A stretch of DNA of 64,000 nucleotides, taken from positions 80,853,088 through 80,917,087 of the forward strand of contig NC_061122.1 in the NCBI RefSeq assembly GCF_002878395.1, written 5' to 3'. Numbering within the stretch: position 1 is the stretch's first letter; each line of letters opens with the position of its first letter. Below, one piece after another: positions 23,532 through 35,286 of this stretch. A program made the position numbers and the translations under genes. The notes under the pieces are model-generated. The model saw nothing but the letters and a program-made list of their open reading frames with translations. It searched no databases and was not told the origin of the DNA. The stretch is from Capsicum annuum. Its lineage: Eukaryota; Streptophyta; Magnoliopsida; Solanales; Solanaceae.

Positions 23532-24426
23532 AGGTGTTGCAGATTCTTCATAATCGTAAGCTATTTGCAAAGTTCTCTAAATGTGAGTTTTGGTTAAAAT
23601 TTGTGGCATTCTTAAGTCATATTGTATCTGATGAAGGAATAAAGGTTGATACTCAAAAGATAAAAGCCGTGAAGAACTGGCCAAGACCTATAACGCCTAC
23701 AGAAGTTTGTAGTTTCCTTGGGTTGGCAGGTTATTATAGAAGGTTTCTTGAAGGATTTTTTTCAATTTCTACACCTTTAACAAAGCTAACACACAAATAT
23801 CTAAATCCCAATGGAATGATGCATGCGAAAGAAGTTTCCAAGATCTGAAGAATAAGTTGACTTCTACACCCGTATTGGTGCTTTCAGAAGGCACAGAGGG
23901 GTATACAGTGTATTGTGATGCTTCAAGAATTGGATTAAGGTGTGTATTGATGCAACATGGTAAAGTCATAGCATATGCCTTGAGACAATTGCAGCCACAT
24001 GAGAAAAATTATCCAACACATGATCTGGAGCTAGCAGCGGTTATATTTGCCTTAAAGATATGGCGTCACTACCTGTACGAGATTCATGTTGACATATACA
24101 CTGACCATAAAAGTTTGTAGTATATCTTTAATCAGAAGGACTTGAATTTGAGGCAGCGAAGATGGCTTGAATTATTAAAAAACTATGATGTTGATATCTT
24201 ATATCGTCTGGGAAAAGCAAATGTGGTGCCAGATGTACTAAGTTGTAAAGCTATGGAGCCATCTATAGAAAGACAAGGGCTGACTAAGGATCTACACCAA
24301 CTAGCTAATTTGGGGGTTTGTCTTCTTGAAACTCCAGATGAAGGATTTATTGTGCATAATGCAGCAGAATCTTTACTAATAATTGAAGTAAAAGAGAAGC
24401 AATACGCAAATCCTATTCTATTATGA
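23532..24426 (+). pseudogene. pol: E2 RT thumb and RNase H
   Basis: [13 protein letters not shown] and [14 protein letters not shown] mark the RT-RNaseH connection. A frameshift near 23,800 leads into the RNase H domain: [11 protein letters not shown] (catalytic Asp), [26 protein letters not shown] (catalytic Asp). TAG at 24118 replaces the expected Gln codon and TGA at 24424 the expected Arg codon, both consistent with C-to-T changes. RNase H would remove the RNA template during cDNA synthesis. Confidence 0.88.
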
Positions 24427-25839
24427 CTTAAGGAAAATGTGCAATGTGGTATGACAAAGGCATTTAAGCTTACGCAAGAAGGGGTACTTCGGTGCCAAAA
24501 TAGATTGTGTGTACCTAATGTAGACGGGCTAAGAAAGAGGATTATGATAGAAGCACATCATTCAAGGTGTTCTATCCATCCAGGGTCAACAAAAATGTAC
24601 CATTATTTGAAAGGGATGTATTGGTGGGGTAACATGAAGAAGAACATTGCAAAATTTGTAGCCGAATGTCCAAATTGTCAAAGAGTTAAAGTAGAGCACC
24701 AAAAGCCCCGGGGTTATATGCAATGTATAGATATTCCAATATGGAAGTGGGACATGATCAACATGGATTTCATCACTGTTTTGCCTCATACATTTTGAAG
24801 GTTTGATTCCATATGGGTGATAGTTGATAGGCTTACCAAATCAGCACACTTTCTACCGGTTAGGACCACTTACATAGTTGAAGAATATGCCAAGTTATAT
24901 ATTAAGGAGATAGTTCGACTACATGGAGCTCCAATCTCTATTATATCGGATCGAGGAGCTCAATTTACTGCAAATTTTTGGAAGTCTTTTCAGAGAAATT
25001 TGGGGACACAAGTGAATCGAAGTATAGCTTTTCACCCTCAAACGGATGGGCAAGCAGAACATACCATTTAAACACTTGAAGATATGCTACGAGCTTGTGT
25101 ATTGAACCTTAAATATAGTTGGGATGATCATCTACCTCTCATCGATTTTGCCTGTAACAATAGGTATTATTCAAGTATCAAAATGGCACCATATGAAGCT
25201 TTGTATGGAAGAAAGTGTAGAGCACCAATTGGATGGTTTAAAGCAGGTAAAAATGCCTTATTCGGGCCAGATCTTGTTTATCAAGCTATGGAAAAGGTTA
25301 AAGTGATCCAACAGTGACTAGAAATAGCCCAAAGCAGACACAAGTCATATGCGGATATTAGGAGAAGGGGGCTAGAGTTTGCTATAGGTGATTGGGTATT
25401 CTTGAAGGTATCACCAATGAAGGGGGTTATGAGATTTGGTAAGAAAGGAAAATTAAGTCCACATAATATAGGCCCATACCAGATTGCTCGGAGGTTTGGC
25501 CAAGTTTCTTATGAATTGGAGCTACCCCAAGAGCTCTCAACAGTTCATCCGGTATTTCACGTCTCAATGCTTCGAAAGTGCATTGGAGATCCATCTCATA
25601 TTACTCCTACTGAAGATGTACAAGTTACGGAAGCTCTTACATATGAAGAAATACCTATTACTATCCTAGATCGACAAGTTAAGAAGTTAAGGAATAAGGA
25701 AATAGCTTCTGTAAAAGTGCTTTGGAGGAATTAGCAAGTAGAAGAGATCATATGGGAAGCTGAAGAAGCGATGAAATCCAAGTACCCCCATTTATTCAAA
25801 TATGAAGAAAAAGTCCAAAATGTTGAATTGGAGCAATAA
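24427..25839 (+). pseudogene. pol: E2 integrase with chromodomain-like tail
   Basis: One frame throughout, cut by stops at 24796, 25069, 25315 and 25732. The HHCC zinc domain is intact in pattern (AHHSRCSIH ... CPNCQRVK). The D-35-E core is intact: Asp at 24826 (IVDRLTKS), Asp at 24949 (ISDRGAQFT), Glu at 25057 (GQAEHTI). The C-terminal domain has KLSPHNIGPYQI and VHPVFHVSMLRK. The tail ILDRQVKKLRNKE, VKVLWRN, and, after a stop, WEAEEAMKSKYPHLF is the Tekay/Del chromodomain-like end. TAA at 25837. Replacing four single codons would reopen the whole frame, so decay here is by point change. Confidence 0.92.
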
Positions 25840-25948
25840 CAAGTAAGTGTAAAATATATAGGTACTATATGGTAATAGGGATATTAAATTTAGGCTTGAA
25901 CTTGTTTTGGTTGGACAGTTATGCTAACATTCGAGGACGAATGTTTCT

Positions 25949-25961
25949 AAGGGGGGAAGGA
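25949..25961 (+). other. E2 polypurine tract
   Basis: aaggggggaagga directly precedes the 3' LTR (25962). It primes plus-strand DNA synthesis in this class of elements. Confidence 0.9.
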
Positions 25962-28806
25962 TGTAACATCCCATATTTTGCTTGTACTTGTTCTAATTAT
26001 ATGGAACTTGGTATAGCCTTTTGATATATATAATGTATGAAAATTGTTATGCAAGTATTAATGGTATAGATGGAATCATAGATGCTGCCCGTACAGTTTA
26101 ATGTGATGCGACTAAGTTAACGTTAAGATATTTATTTAAACTTGGAATCGTAAGCTAGTATTTGAATCTAAAGTTTAAAGTGACCAAGTGTGTATAAGTT
26201 GAAGGTTAGATTAAAGGGATTAGGAGCTGAAAATGGAGCAAAATATTGAGGTGCTTGCTTGACTTATTTAAGATAATAGGTGAGTCACCTACTTAAGTTG
26301 TTTGGACCAAATTAATGGACCCATGGCTATGGATCAGATTTGGGTCTATGCTAATATACTCATTTGGGCCAAATTAAACAAAAGAGAAAGAAAATGGATG
26401 TGTGTCCCAACACACCAATCTACCAAGGCCCAAATATAATTGAGCCCAACAAGAAATTAAGCAAGTAGGTGCATCACCTACTTTGAAGTTTCAGCAGCTT
26501 GGACCCTTAAGTAGGTGCATCACCTACTTGGACCAATTTGACCAATTTTATGGTCTAAAATGAAGCTAAGGAGGTGAACAAGATAGGGCCTTTAAAAGGA
26601 CAAGTTGCTGGTCATTTTACTTCACTTTTAAGTCACAAAAAAGGAGTATATTTCAGCAAATTTCTCTACTCTCTAAAACAACAAAAACAGCAGCCCTATT
26701 TTTCCTTCTAGGGTTCTTGAAGAAACCCTCACCTTTGAAGCCCAAAGTAAGTGAAAACACTTAAGGTTTTGTTTAATTATCTCATGGAAGATTAGGAAAA
26801 CAAGTTATAAGTGTTTGACTATAACTATATGGCTGATTATAGAACAAGTTGTTTGTTCACGTTTCCTTGTTATTGAGGAACTTTTTTTCTTCTTCTTTGG
26901 TTTAAGTGTGAAGGAAATTTCAAGCTCTTGAAGTGTTCAATAAAAATAATAATTTGCTGAATTGAGGTAAGGTGACTGCTCTATTTTGTTTTTCTTATAT
27001 ATGAATTTGAGAGGGGATTATGTATGTCTTGTTATTGAGAACTCAAGAGATGATGAGTTCAATAATTGATTGCTACAATAAAAGGGATTTGGGACTATTT
27101 GTGGACTATTTTGTATGTTTATGCCATGGGCTGCCAGGTTAAAGTTGGTAAAGGTATGATGAGTTTGTAATGAATCATAGAAGAAAGATATTGTGATACA
27201 CCACCGAACTAATGTTTGCTACCCAATCTATTTTGCATATTATTTGGAATATGTAATGAAGTCGAGGTGGTTGTGGTGAACCTTATAAGAACCTAAATGG
27301 TATGTGGGTTTAATTGGAGGAAAAAAAGGGTTAAAATAACACCCTTGTTTGATAGATTAGTAGTTGCTGCCCGGTTACTGTTTTGGGTGAAATTAAGTAT
27401 CTCAAATGTGTTGATTGGTTACTAATACTAGTTTACCATATATTCTATTGTAAATAAGTAATCTAAAAGGCGTGAAGTCAAGTCGGGTTAGTTTCGGAGT
27501 CAAATAACCAGGTATGTAAGGCATACTCTATTTCACACTCTTTGGCATGAAGTCGTACAATTGTTCCATCAAGCAAGTTTTTGAGGTTATCCTATAACAA
27601 AGTGCTACATAATGGCAGCACATTACACTCCATGTATCCAATGACCTTGTTCCCACTCTCTAACGCATTAGAATACCTCAATACGTGCTTATTAATAAAT
27701 CTGCGCGTCTATCTTCACTAGAAAATTTTAGGAGTTCTCCGTTTGTTCAAATAAGACCCATGTGTTATTTCAGCTCCTAAACACTTTATTTGTGTGCCAA
27801 CAGCTCCCTACCTCATTGTTGTTGCATTAAGTGTCTATATACATATCTCTTATTAGAGTATTACTGGTTCAAGGTACCATAATATGATGACCACCAAAGT
27901 AATAATCTCAAAGGCTAAATAAACTAAGTAATGCAAATCTGTAAAATGACGAGTGGCAGCTCAGGGGCACTTGCCTAGCATGGGCCGATCTCGATACCTT
28001 TATTTGTGGGTGGCATCTCAGGGGCATAATCCTAGCATGGGCCGATCCCAATCTTTATATGTAGGTGTCATCTCAGGGGCGTAAGCCTAGCATAGGCCGA
28101 TACTAATTTATCTATTTACCATTGATTAGCTGGTCATTTGCATTATATATGGCTTACAAAGATTATGAATTAAGAAGGGTAAAAATAAAGAAAGGAACAT
28201 AATATATGTAGTCCCACAAGTTCATATAATGGTGGTCTACTAGTACTACTTATACATTTGTATCTGATTTTTATTGAGCTTGTGTACCATGTGTTGTTAA
28301 TTTTAGCCTTGCATATTCAGTACATATTTTTGTACTGACGTCCCTTATGGGGGACCTACATTTCATGCTGTAGTCATAGGTACTTCAGCTCATACACCTC
28401 ACTCGTAGGAGTGCAGGCTATTCCATGTATATGGGTGAGATCCTGGTTGATCGAGGCTTTTCGAGTCTGTTCCATATGTTTTGGTATTGTGTAGTAGGTT
28501 AAGAGTAGGAAGGAGGGGGGTTTTCCCAACCCTAACTAAGTCTATGTATCTTTTAGAGGCTTTGTAGACTAATGTAAAGTTATGGGAGTGTCCTAATTTT
28601 AGACATGGTGGCCCCATCGGCCAAATATTGTGGATATCAGTTTATGTGTGCATGTGTAGTTATTTTCATCAATACATAATATCATGTTGTCAGAACATTT
28701 GGTAGTCACAGTTACATGCATGGGAAGTGCAAGGTTATGAATTGGTTCTCTCAGGCCTTTACGGCTACGGGTGCCTATCCACCCCAACAGGATTTGAGGC
28801 GTGACA
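25962..28806 (+). repeat. E2 3' LTR
   Basis: It starts tgtaacatccc and ends gaggcgtgaca, 2,845 bp, colinear with 18002-20832. Visible differences are scattered substitutions and small indels (for example a roughly 18-bp difference near 28,530-28,550). They would allow dating of the insertion. Confidence 0.93.
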
Positions 28807-28811
28807 CAGAT
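28807..28811. repeat. Right TSD of E2 (cagat)
   Basis: Perfect match to 17997-18001. S1 resumes at 28812. Confidence 0.9.
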
Positions 28812-29589
28812 TATGCTTTATAGAAAGGTATTAGCTACAGACTTCAGCTTTCAAATTTTAGATATAAAAGTGAGTCCTTTCTATACTTTGGCAGCATGAT
28901 GAACATATAGATCACTAGCACAGCTTTTAGAAGTAAATGTTATGACTCACGCGATTTATTCAATATGCTTTACTACTCATGATTTCAGATTTCAATTTCT
29001 CAGTTACTCAAGCTTATGTGAGTCATTTACATTTAGCATGCATTGTTTTAAAAATTGTGAGGATGATTGATAATATGTTTTACTAATACATTCACCCCTA
29101 TATACTCAGTACATCCTCAAAGTATTGATCCACATATACGTCTATGTGCTACATTCTCTTATAATGTAGGTCCAGGTGCTCAATTCCAGCAGTGTGAGTA
29201 ATTCGAGCATCTTCATCTACATCCTAATAGTTGGTGAGTCCTCATAGTTCGAGGACTTAGTTATTCAGATTTTCAGCTTATTAGTTTAGATAATTCAGTA
29301 TTTTCAGACAGTTTGAGTCAGCTGGGGGTTTGTCCCAGTGACTCTCTAGAAATTAGTAGTAGAGACTTATCAGACTGCTAGTTTTGATTTAGATTATTCA
29401 GCATTGAGGTTTCAGACATTATTTTCAGATATTATATTCAGATAGTGTTTCACATATATTATGACTCTTATGTCTATATTTCTTTCATTATGAGATTCAG
29501 ACTTAGTAGAAGGCAGCAGGGTTAGCTTAAGGCTACTCATAGTCTTAAGCACCGTGTGACATCTCGGGACCAGGTTTTGGGGCATTACA

Positions 29590-30923
29590 GTTTAAAATTT
29601 GAGTTTTTAATTTTTTGTTTTTCTTGAGTTTCTAGTGTTAGGTTTGTGTTCTCTAAAACTATACGAGTCTGTAAATCAAATTTGAGCCAAATCAGAGTTT
29701 ATTTAGGTGTCCTATCCTTATTGGGAGCTTGGACTTGAAAAGAAGTGAAATAAGTTGAAAAATCTCAAAAATTTATGAATAATTTGAAAAAATTGGTGCT
29801 TGGAATATGTTTAGAAGGTTGAAAATAGCCTTGGTTCAAAGTTTTGTCGCATTTTGATCAACTATTTAAGAGATAGAGATTTTTGAAATTTTGGTGTTCT
29901 TAAGTGTTCTTGGAAAAATTCAAATCTTCAAGAGGGGAAAAGTTGGTTTTTTTGTCCTTAAAAGTGAAGAAAAATGAGTATAAATGTGTTTGTATATGCA
30001 CTTTTTTGAAGATTCAAGGGAATATTCCTAAAGAGAGGACAAAGGGGGGCCACTTGAAGGTACAAAGTACACTTGGAGGTTACCTTGGACGGGTAAGGTG
30101 CGCCTGTTGTGTTCTTGAACCGCTCCAGCAGTTCATCCATAGGCCAAACCAGTGGTCAAACCTTCACCTACATCCAACCTTCCCTTGAGGTGCATCTAGC
30201 CTGCTGCCACAGACCCAACGCAAGTCAAGGCAGTGAGAAAAAGGCCTTTTGTGTCCAACCTGCCATCCACCTGCGCCCAAGGTTCCCTTGGTCTGCTCCA
30301 GCAAGTCAGCAGAACCCCATAACAGTGAGCAAAGGTAGAAGTTGCATCCAAGATGTGCTCCACATGCTGTAGCAGCTCCCCCACCGTAGCCTCATCACAG
30401 AATACCTCAATTTGAACACAAACCAGCCCAAACACACCCCAAATGTATACCAACACTTCTCCAACATTAATTAAAGTTCTAAAATACATATCAAAACTTT
30501 AAAAACTCCATTACTCAAGGTCTGATTCTTTAGTTTCATTTTTTTTGTTTCCTAATCTCTTCTTTTGATTCTTAAACCAATCATCAACAAGTAATTTGTC
30601 TACTAAGTTGATCGATCAGTTCTTGAGTCCAAATTCTTTCATTGTTTTATTTCTTTTGGGAATTTTGAGTTTTTATTTCATTGTAACTTTTTGATTTAAG
30701 TTCGTAAATATTTTTTATTTCATTGAGTTGTTCAAATAAGGATCCACTTCAACCGTAAAGTAGATATTGAAACCTTATTGACCACCAAAGTATAATTTAC
30801 TTTTAACATTCACCACTCCAATTGTGAGAATCACCAAGGGGGGTTTCATATGAGTGTTGGTGAGGAGCTTTATAACTAATCTTGTTTGTTCATTTTGTAT
30901 GTCCAAGCTGATATAAGAGGAAT
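29590..30923 (+). other. A internal 5' untranslated region
   Basis: No recognisable protein. The region contains T-rich stretches and a GC-richer patch (about 30,080-30,430) unlike its AT-rich neighbours. The patch has short open frames on both strands and ctgccacagaccc / ccatccacctgcgccc-type sequence. I see no TSD or homology for the patch in this window. Confidence 0.4.
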
Positions 30924-32135
30924 ATGTCTTTGATAGCCTCAGATAATTATGAATACAAAATAGGAGACTATGATTATGGTAAAGATTATTATGGCAATAA
31001 AGAAGATGGAGATTATGGGGGATATGAATATAGCCATGATCAAAAGTCGTGTGGGAATGAGTGATACTATTTTTAAGGAGAATGTGAGATGAATAATGAC
31101 TCCAATTCTTTTAGTGAATATGGAGATGATGAAGAGTCGATGGTTCTTATAAGAAAGATAGAGCATGTAATGAGTATTACACTTCCCACTCCGAGACTAG
31201 AGGTGATGTAAGATATAACTCATTTATTTACAAATTATATAAGGACAATAGTGAGAACATACGTGAGGATTGTGAAGTTTTGTATTCCTCATCTTGTAGT
31301 ACTTCTTATCAAGGTTGAATCGATGTGAATGGTTATGCTAACTATAGTAGAGGTTGCTCCGTGGGAATGAAAGAACGTACATCTCTAAATCCTAGGGGTA
31401 ATACATCTTACTGTTCTTATCCTAGTACCCAAATATATAGAAATAGGGACCAAGGTAGATACGGAGGGTATAGCATAAGTCAAGATCTTCCTACTCTCCC
31501 TATATTTATAAGAGATTTGGGTCCCGAAGAATATCTTGATTGGGAATTAAAGTGTGAAAAGATCTTCATGGATTATGATATTAGTGAAGTTGAAAGAGCT
31601 GTGTGTGCCCTTAAACATATTTAAGGTCCAAACACCATTGTGGTGGAAATCCATAAGGAAGTCCAACCGAACATGGAGTGTCTTGAAAGGACTCATGAGG
31701 GGTACTCATATACCCATGGGGTATACTAAGCTTTACAATATTAATCCTAGAAGAAATGTTCACTCTGAAAAGATAAGTATTTGTGGGGTTTCGGGATGCA
31801 TCCTTGTGCTAGATGATTGGCGCTATAAAAACTACATTATTTCACCCATGGATGACCATCTAGGGATATCTCAAAAGGTGTGGTGTGATATATCCCCCTT
31901 GGAACGTGGACATATTTTCTTGGATTCCAATTGTTTTGCATAACATAAGGTTCCAAAGATACAAAATTGGCCTAATATTGTAAAAGACCAGTGGGAAAAT
32001 AATCTCTTTCCATCCATTCTTCCCAAATATCAAAGATATGTGACCATTTACTCTAAGACGAATAAAAATGAGAGAAAAAAGATTGAGAAAAGTAAGGAAG
32101 TACAAGGTGGCAATCTAAGAGACAAAAAGGAGTAG
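30924..32135 (+). pseudogene. gag: A gag and protease-end remnant
   Basis: The ATG at 30924 opens a Tyr/Asp/Gly-rich N-terminus (DYDYGKDYYGNKED) that stops at 31059. A second frame (31325-31624) carries LPTLPIFIRDLGPEEYLDWE and CEKIFMDYDISEVE, the start of a Ty3/gypsy gag core. A third frame (31554-32135, one stop at 31941) continues with WWKSIRKSNRTW and TKLYNINPRRNV. It then jumps to KVWCDISPLERGHIFLDSN, which resembles the CDV-PMDACHILLGRPW segment between protease and RT of gypsy elements. The capsid C-terminus, knuckle and protease catalytic part are therefore deleted or unrecognisable. No RT follows. Confidence 0.7.
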
Positions 32136-32559
32136 TAAGGAGTGAAATGATGGTGTTGCCACCAACTGGAGCTAACATTGTTTGTCCTTCTATTAATAAG
32201 TACATGTGTGTAGGTACCAACCTGGAAAATGGAGCAGAACAAGTACCAAAAGAGAAGGTTCCCTTTAAAGACTTGGTGCGGGAAATCTTAGATGCTTCCG
32301 AGGCTTGTGGAGGACCTTCACACGAAGGTAAACAAGAATATGCTTAAGAACTTCAAGGTAACATAGCTAAGTCTTACACTTTTATGCATGGGAATGGTGA
32401 TTTTGTGGCTAGTAGCTTACCTACATGTGAGTCTACTAATTCTCTGACTCTTAATGTTGATATACATATGTGAGTGTGGATACACAAGTTGATCCTACTG
32501 ATGACTAAATTGACTCTTCTTGTAAGATCAATCTGTGTCCACCTAGTGTTGATGTCATT
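32136..32559 (+). other. A internal region between the gag/PR remnant and the unknown ORF
   Basis: Short open pieces with many stops, including 32147-32347 (ANIVCPSINKYMCVGTN). The base composition is that of the downstream unknown open region, so it may be its decayed 5' part. No known domain seen. Confidence 0.4.
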
Positions 32560-34261
32560 GTGTTGGGTGATAGTATGTCATCTTATGAAAATTATATTAA
32601 TCAACTTGTGTGTGAAACTAGTCCACCACTTAAGGATGTGTTTAATGTGATTAGAGAACCTTAAGTGAGTGATGAATTTAAGAATAATGATCAAGAAAAT
32701 AGGAGAGACCCTTTGAGCTAATCTTTTAGTGAAGATCCTAATGTTTGCTTGGCTTATAGGGATAATGATGTGCTTAAAACATCTTTGATACTTGATAATG
32801 GTCTTTTATATAATGGACTTATATTCTCTATATCTTCTTCATGGATTGATCCTTCTCTCTTTAAGAACAATATCTTGTTTGAAGATGATGAGCTCACTCC
32901 TAGTAAATTACCTAGTGGTGTGGATAATATTATTGATATAGCTCATCTTGAGGGCTACATTCCATATGACAACCTACTATGGTGTGAGAACATTCCTCCT
33001 AAAGATGGAAATCTCTTCTTGGTAGATGAGAGTACTCTTAAGGGAAAGAAATGTGATATCTTGGAAAGGAATAATCAATTGGGTGATGATAACTTTGATT
33101 TGCTTGAATCTTTAAGAAAACTAATAAGTTATTGCTCCTTAGAAAATGATTGTGGATGTGATCCTTTATATAACACCCTACCTTTGTTTGATACTTATAA
33201 GGATGAATTGTTTACTTCTTGTAAAGTCCTAAGTAATAATCCCTTCGATATTGGTGGTGGTATGTATCTACTTGAGGATTCCTCTATTGAAAGAGAAAGT
33301 ATTAATTATTTAGAAATTGATTCCTCTTCTACTTTGTGTGACCTTATTGTTCAGTGATGATTTTAAATCTAATAGTAAGTACGTGCATGAGGTCACCTTA
33401 AGTTGAAGTTGACTTGAGTGATACCTTTACCTTTGCTTTTGATGATGCTTATGATAAATTTGGAGAGTATATCTTTTAGTTTAGGTGAAGCTAGTGGGGA
33501 AAAAGAGTATTATCTAGACCCATGTCTATGGCCACTATTTCTATTTGACCCCGGTACCAAATTTGAATATGGCGATTATGGAAAACCTAAATTATTGCTT
33601 GGTCTACATAACAAGCAAAGTTTGAATAAGGGTGTTGGTATCCTTTCCTATGATGAGAAGTCTTTCTCAGGGATTAACAATCCACTTGAGGGACCAACAT
33701 TGTGTAAGGGAAAGAACTCCAACCAAGATAAAAAGTTCTTAAAGAAAAGGGGCCATGAAAAGCTCCAAGAGAGTTCACCATTGTGTGTTTCCCTTTTTGA
33801 AAAAGGTTTCACCACTTGTACATCAAGGAGAGAGTCCTCCATTGAAATTACTTTGGATGAACTCCATTCGTGTGGTACCCTTCCTCACTATGTGAGTAGG
33901 GATGATGCCCTTCTTCTCAAATATGTCATTATCTTCTTTGGGTGTTGCTTATAACTTCGCATCTCTGTTTGACACACTTGTGCTTAAGTTGCATGAATCC
34001 CAACTTGTGGATGCCAAGTTGATGATTAACTTGAAAGGAAGAAGTCATATGTGCTTAAATGTCTTGATTCCATCTTTGTGTGCCTTATGTGCAATATCTT
34101 TTGAGCCAAATGACAATCTTATAGCTGATAGCACCTTGGATGATGCCTTTATACTTGATTCCTTCCTATACTACCTCCAAAGGCCTATGATGACATCTAT
34201 GCTAGTTTTGGATTTGTTTTATGTGAAGGTAGAAAATTTATTGGTTGGTTTACTTGTTTGA
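32560..34261 (+). pseudogene. Unrecognised long coding region replacing pol in A
   Basis: A nearly open region. Frame 1 runs from about 32,580 with stops at 32664 and 32719, open 32722-33357 (no ATG; a TTG at 32749), a gap with stops, then open 33418-33954. A shift to another frame continues 33902-34261. The predicted chain is acidic and rich in Asp, Leu and Ser, with segments such as IIDIAHLEGYIPYDNLLW, LLESLRKLISYCSLENDCG, DPGTKFEYGDYGKPKLLLGL and FTTCTSRRESSIEITLDE. I see no RT, RNaseH, IN, zinc or chromodomain motif, no signal peptide and no clear membrane segment. The original protein could have been about 550 residues. The coding-like look (long open frames in AT-rich decayed DNA) is the evidence; the function is unknown. 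Confidence 0.5.
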
Positions 34262-34644
34262 GTGACATTTCTATATGCATCTTTTAGACTTTAACACCAA
34301 TTGAGACACCACTTTTGATGTGGTATCTTAAGGAGGTAAGGAAAAAATTGTGTCTTATGGCTCCAAAGGTGAAGGTAACCTTACCTTTTGGATTTAGTTA
34401 TGCCATTATAAACCTTTTGGTTTCCTTACCTTCTAGTGATTCCCATAGCCAACTCCTTTGTGCATTTTCAACAAGTTTCTAATGATTAACATGAAGGATC
34501 CTTGGATATATCTTAAGTGTGAGAAACCTTGACATGATTAAATGATTACTTATGCTAACCCTAACACTCATGCCATGAGGAATTTGTGTTCATTTGTTCT
34601 TTCTTTGATTTTGGAAACTTTGGATCCGAGGTTGAATCCTTTTC
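34262..34644 (+). other. A 3' untranslated region
   Basis: No convincing gene. A short open piece at 34542-34760 runs into the LTR and is not taken as real. It ends in a purine-rich stretch leading to the polypurine tract. Confidence 0.4.
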
Positions 34645-34657
34645 AAGAAGGGGAGGA
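34645..34657 (+). other. A polypurine tract
   Basis: aagaaggggagga directly before the 3' LTR start at 34658. Confidence 0.75.
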
Positions 34658-35282
34658 TGATACAAGTCAAATAGGCATCAATATTTTTTATCACACAACT
34701 CGAGGTCAATATGAGGAGGTCCAAGCCATGATCGCCCTAAGGATCCAAGAATGTACTTGAAGGCCCTTCTTCAAGCTCCTAATAAAGTAATGTGGGGTTT
34801 GGAAGATAACTTGGAGCCGAGGAAAGCCATGCCATAGAATAAAGAAAGCCCTTGTGGGTTATTTCCGAAATAGCGACTTTTGGTATATTTTTGTAATAGG
34901 CTAGTTGTGTAAAGGCAACTACTATAAATAGGTTCCTTAGACATTTCATTAGTTAGTTTTTGTTGATTAAATTACATAATGTATTCATGGGAACTACATG
35001 GGAGTGATGAGGGCTAGGAAAAGCCGATGTTGAACCTTGCATAAAAAGGTTGGTTGCAAGGGCGATTTAATCCCCTTTGCAGTCACGTAAGATTTAGGTG
35101 CATATTGATAGTCATTAATGGAAGTTTTAGGGTTTGTGAAACCCTTCGATTGCTCTTTCGTTATCAATTTTGTGTCTATCTTTCTATCATCTATACTTTT
35201 ATATTTTTCTTTTTGTTCTTCAATTTTGCTGATTCTTGTGTTTTTATGTTTGTTTTCGTCTTCATAGATTACTCATATATCA
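34658..35282 (+). repeat. A 3' LTR
   Basis: 625 bp, starts tgatacaagtcaaataggc, ends catatatca. TATA candidate ctataaata at about 34,922. Colinear with 15524-16148. Followed by taat and then the first base of the array LTR1. Confidence 0.88.
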
Positions 35283-35286
35283 TAAT

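Larger units (their letters stand above)
18002..28806 (+). mobile_element. Full-length Tekay/Del-like element E2
   Basis: 10,805 bp with LTRs of 2,831 and 2,845 bp, a PBS, gag, PR, RT, RNaseH, IN, chromodomain-like tail, polypurine tract (aaggggggaagga, 25949-25961) and a perfect TSD (cagat). It is the only complete-order element in the window and, being nested deepest, should be among the youngest. At least twelve in-frame stops, several frameshifts and one 37-bp RT deletion show it cannot move by itself. Confidence 0.93.
16278..29589 (+). mobile_element. Solo LTR S1, split by E2
   Basis: The left piece is 16278-18001 (starts tgtagtaccccgta). The right piece is 28812-29589 (ends tttggggcattaca). 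Together they make about 2,502 bp, the length of an E3 LTR (2,473-2,490), and share its landmarks in the same order: the aataagctttcc motif, the aaggtatgtgggattt motif, and a terminal accgtgtgacatctcggg. There is no PBS or polypurine tract and no internal sequence, so it is a solo LTR left by LTR-LTR recombination. Flanks are gtttt (16273-16277) and gttta (29590-29594), a 4/5 TSD. Confidence 0.8.
15524..35282 (+). mobile_element. Non-autonomous gag/PR-only element A (TR-GAG-like)
   Basis: Two 625-bp LTRs (15524-16148 and 34658-35282) start tgatacaagtcaaatag and end ta/ca. They flank a degenerate PBS (16151) and a purine tract (aagaaggggagga, 34645-34657). Removing the nested 13.3-kb S1+E2 block leaves an element of about 6.4 kb. 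It codes for a broken gag and protease-end region and then a long unrecognised open region. RT, RNaseH and IN are absent, so it would depend on another element. The architecture resembles the published TR-GAG class (gag-only LTR elements). Its assignment to that class is inference. Confidence 0.8.

Noticed and set aside
30109..30489. ORFs on both strands in the GC-richer patch as a host gene
   Set aside because: No start context, no domain, frames equally open on both strands. Kept only as a composition oddity.
34542..34760. ORF of 72 codons at the end of A
   Set aside because: It crosses the polypurine tract into the LTR; the LTR part is non-coding in the 5' copy.
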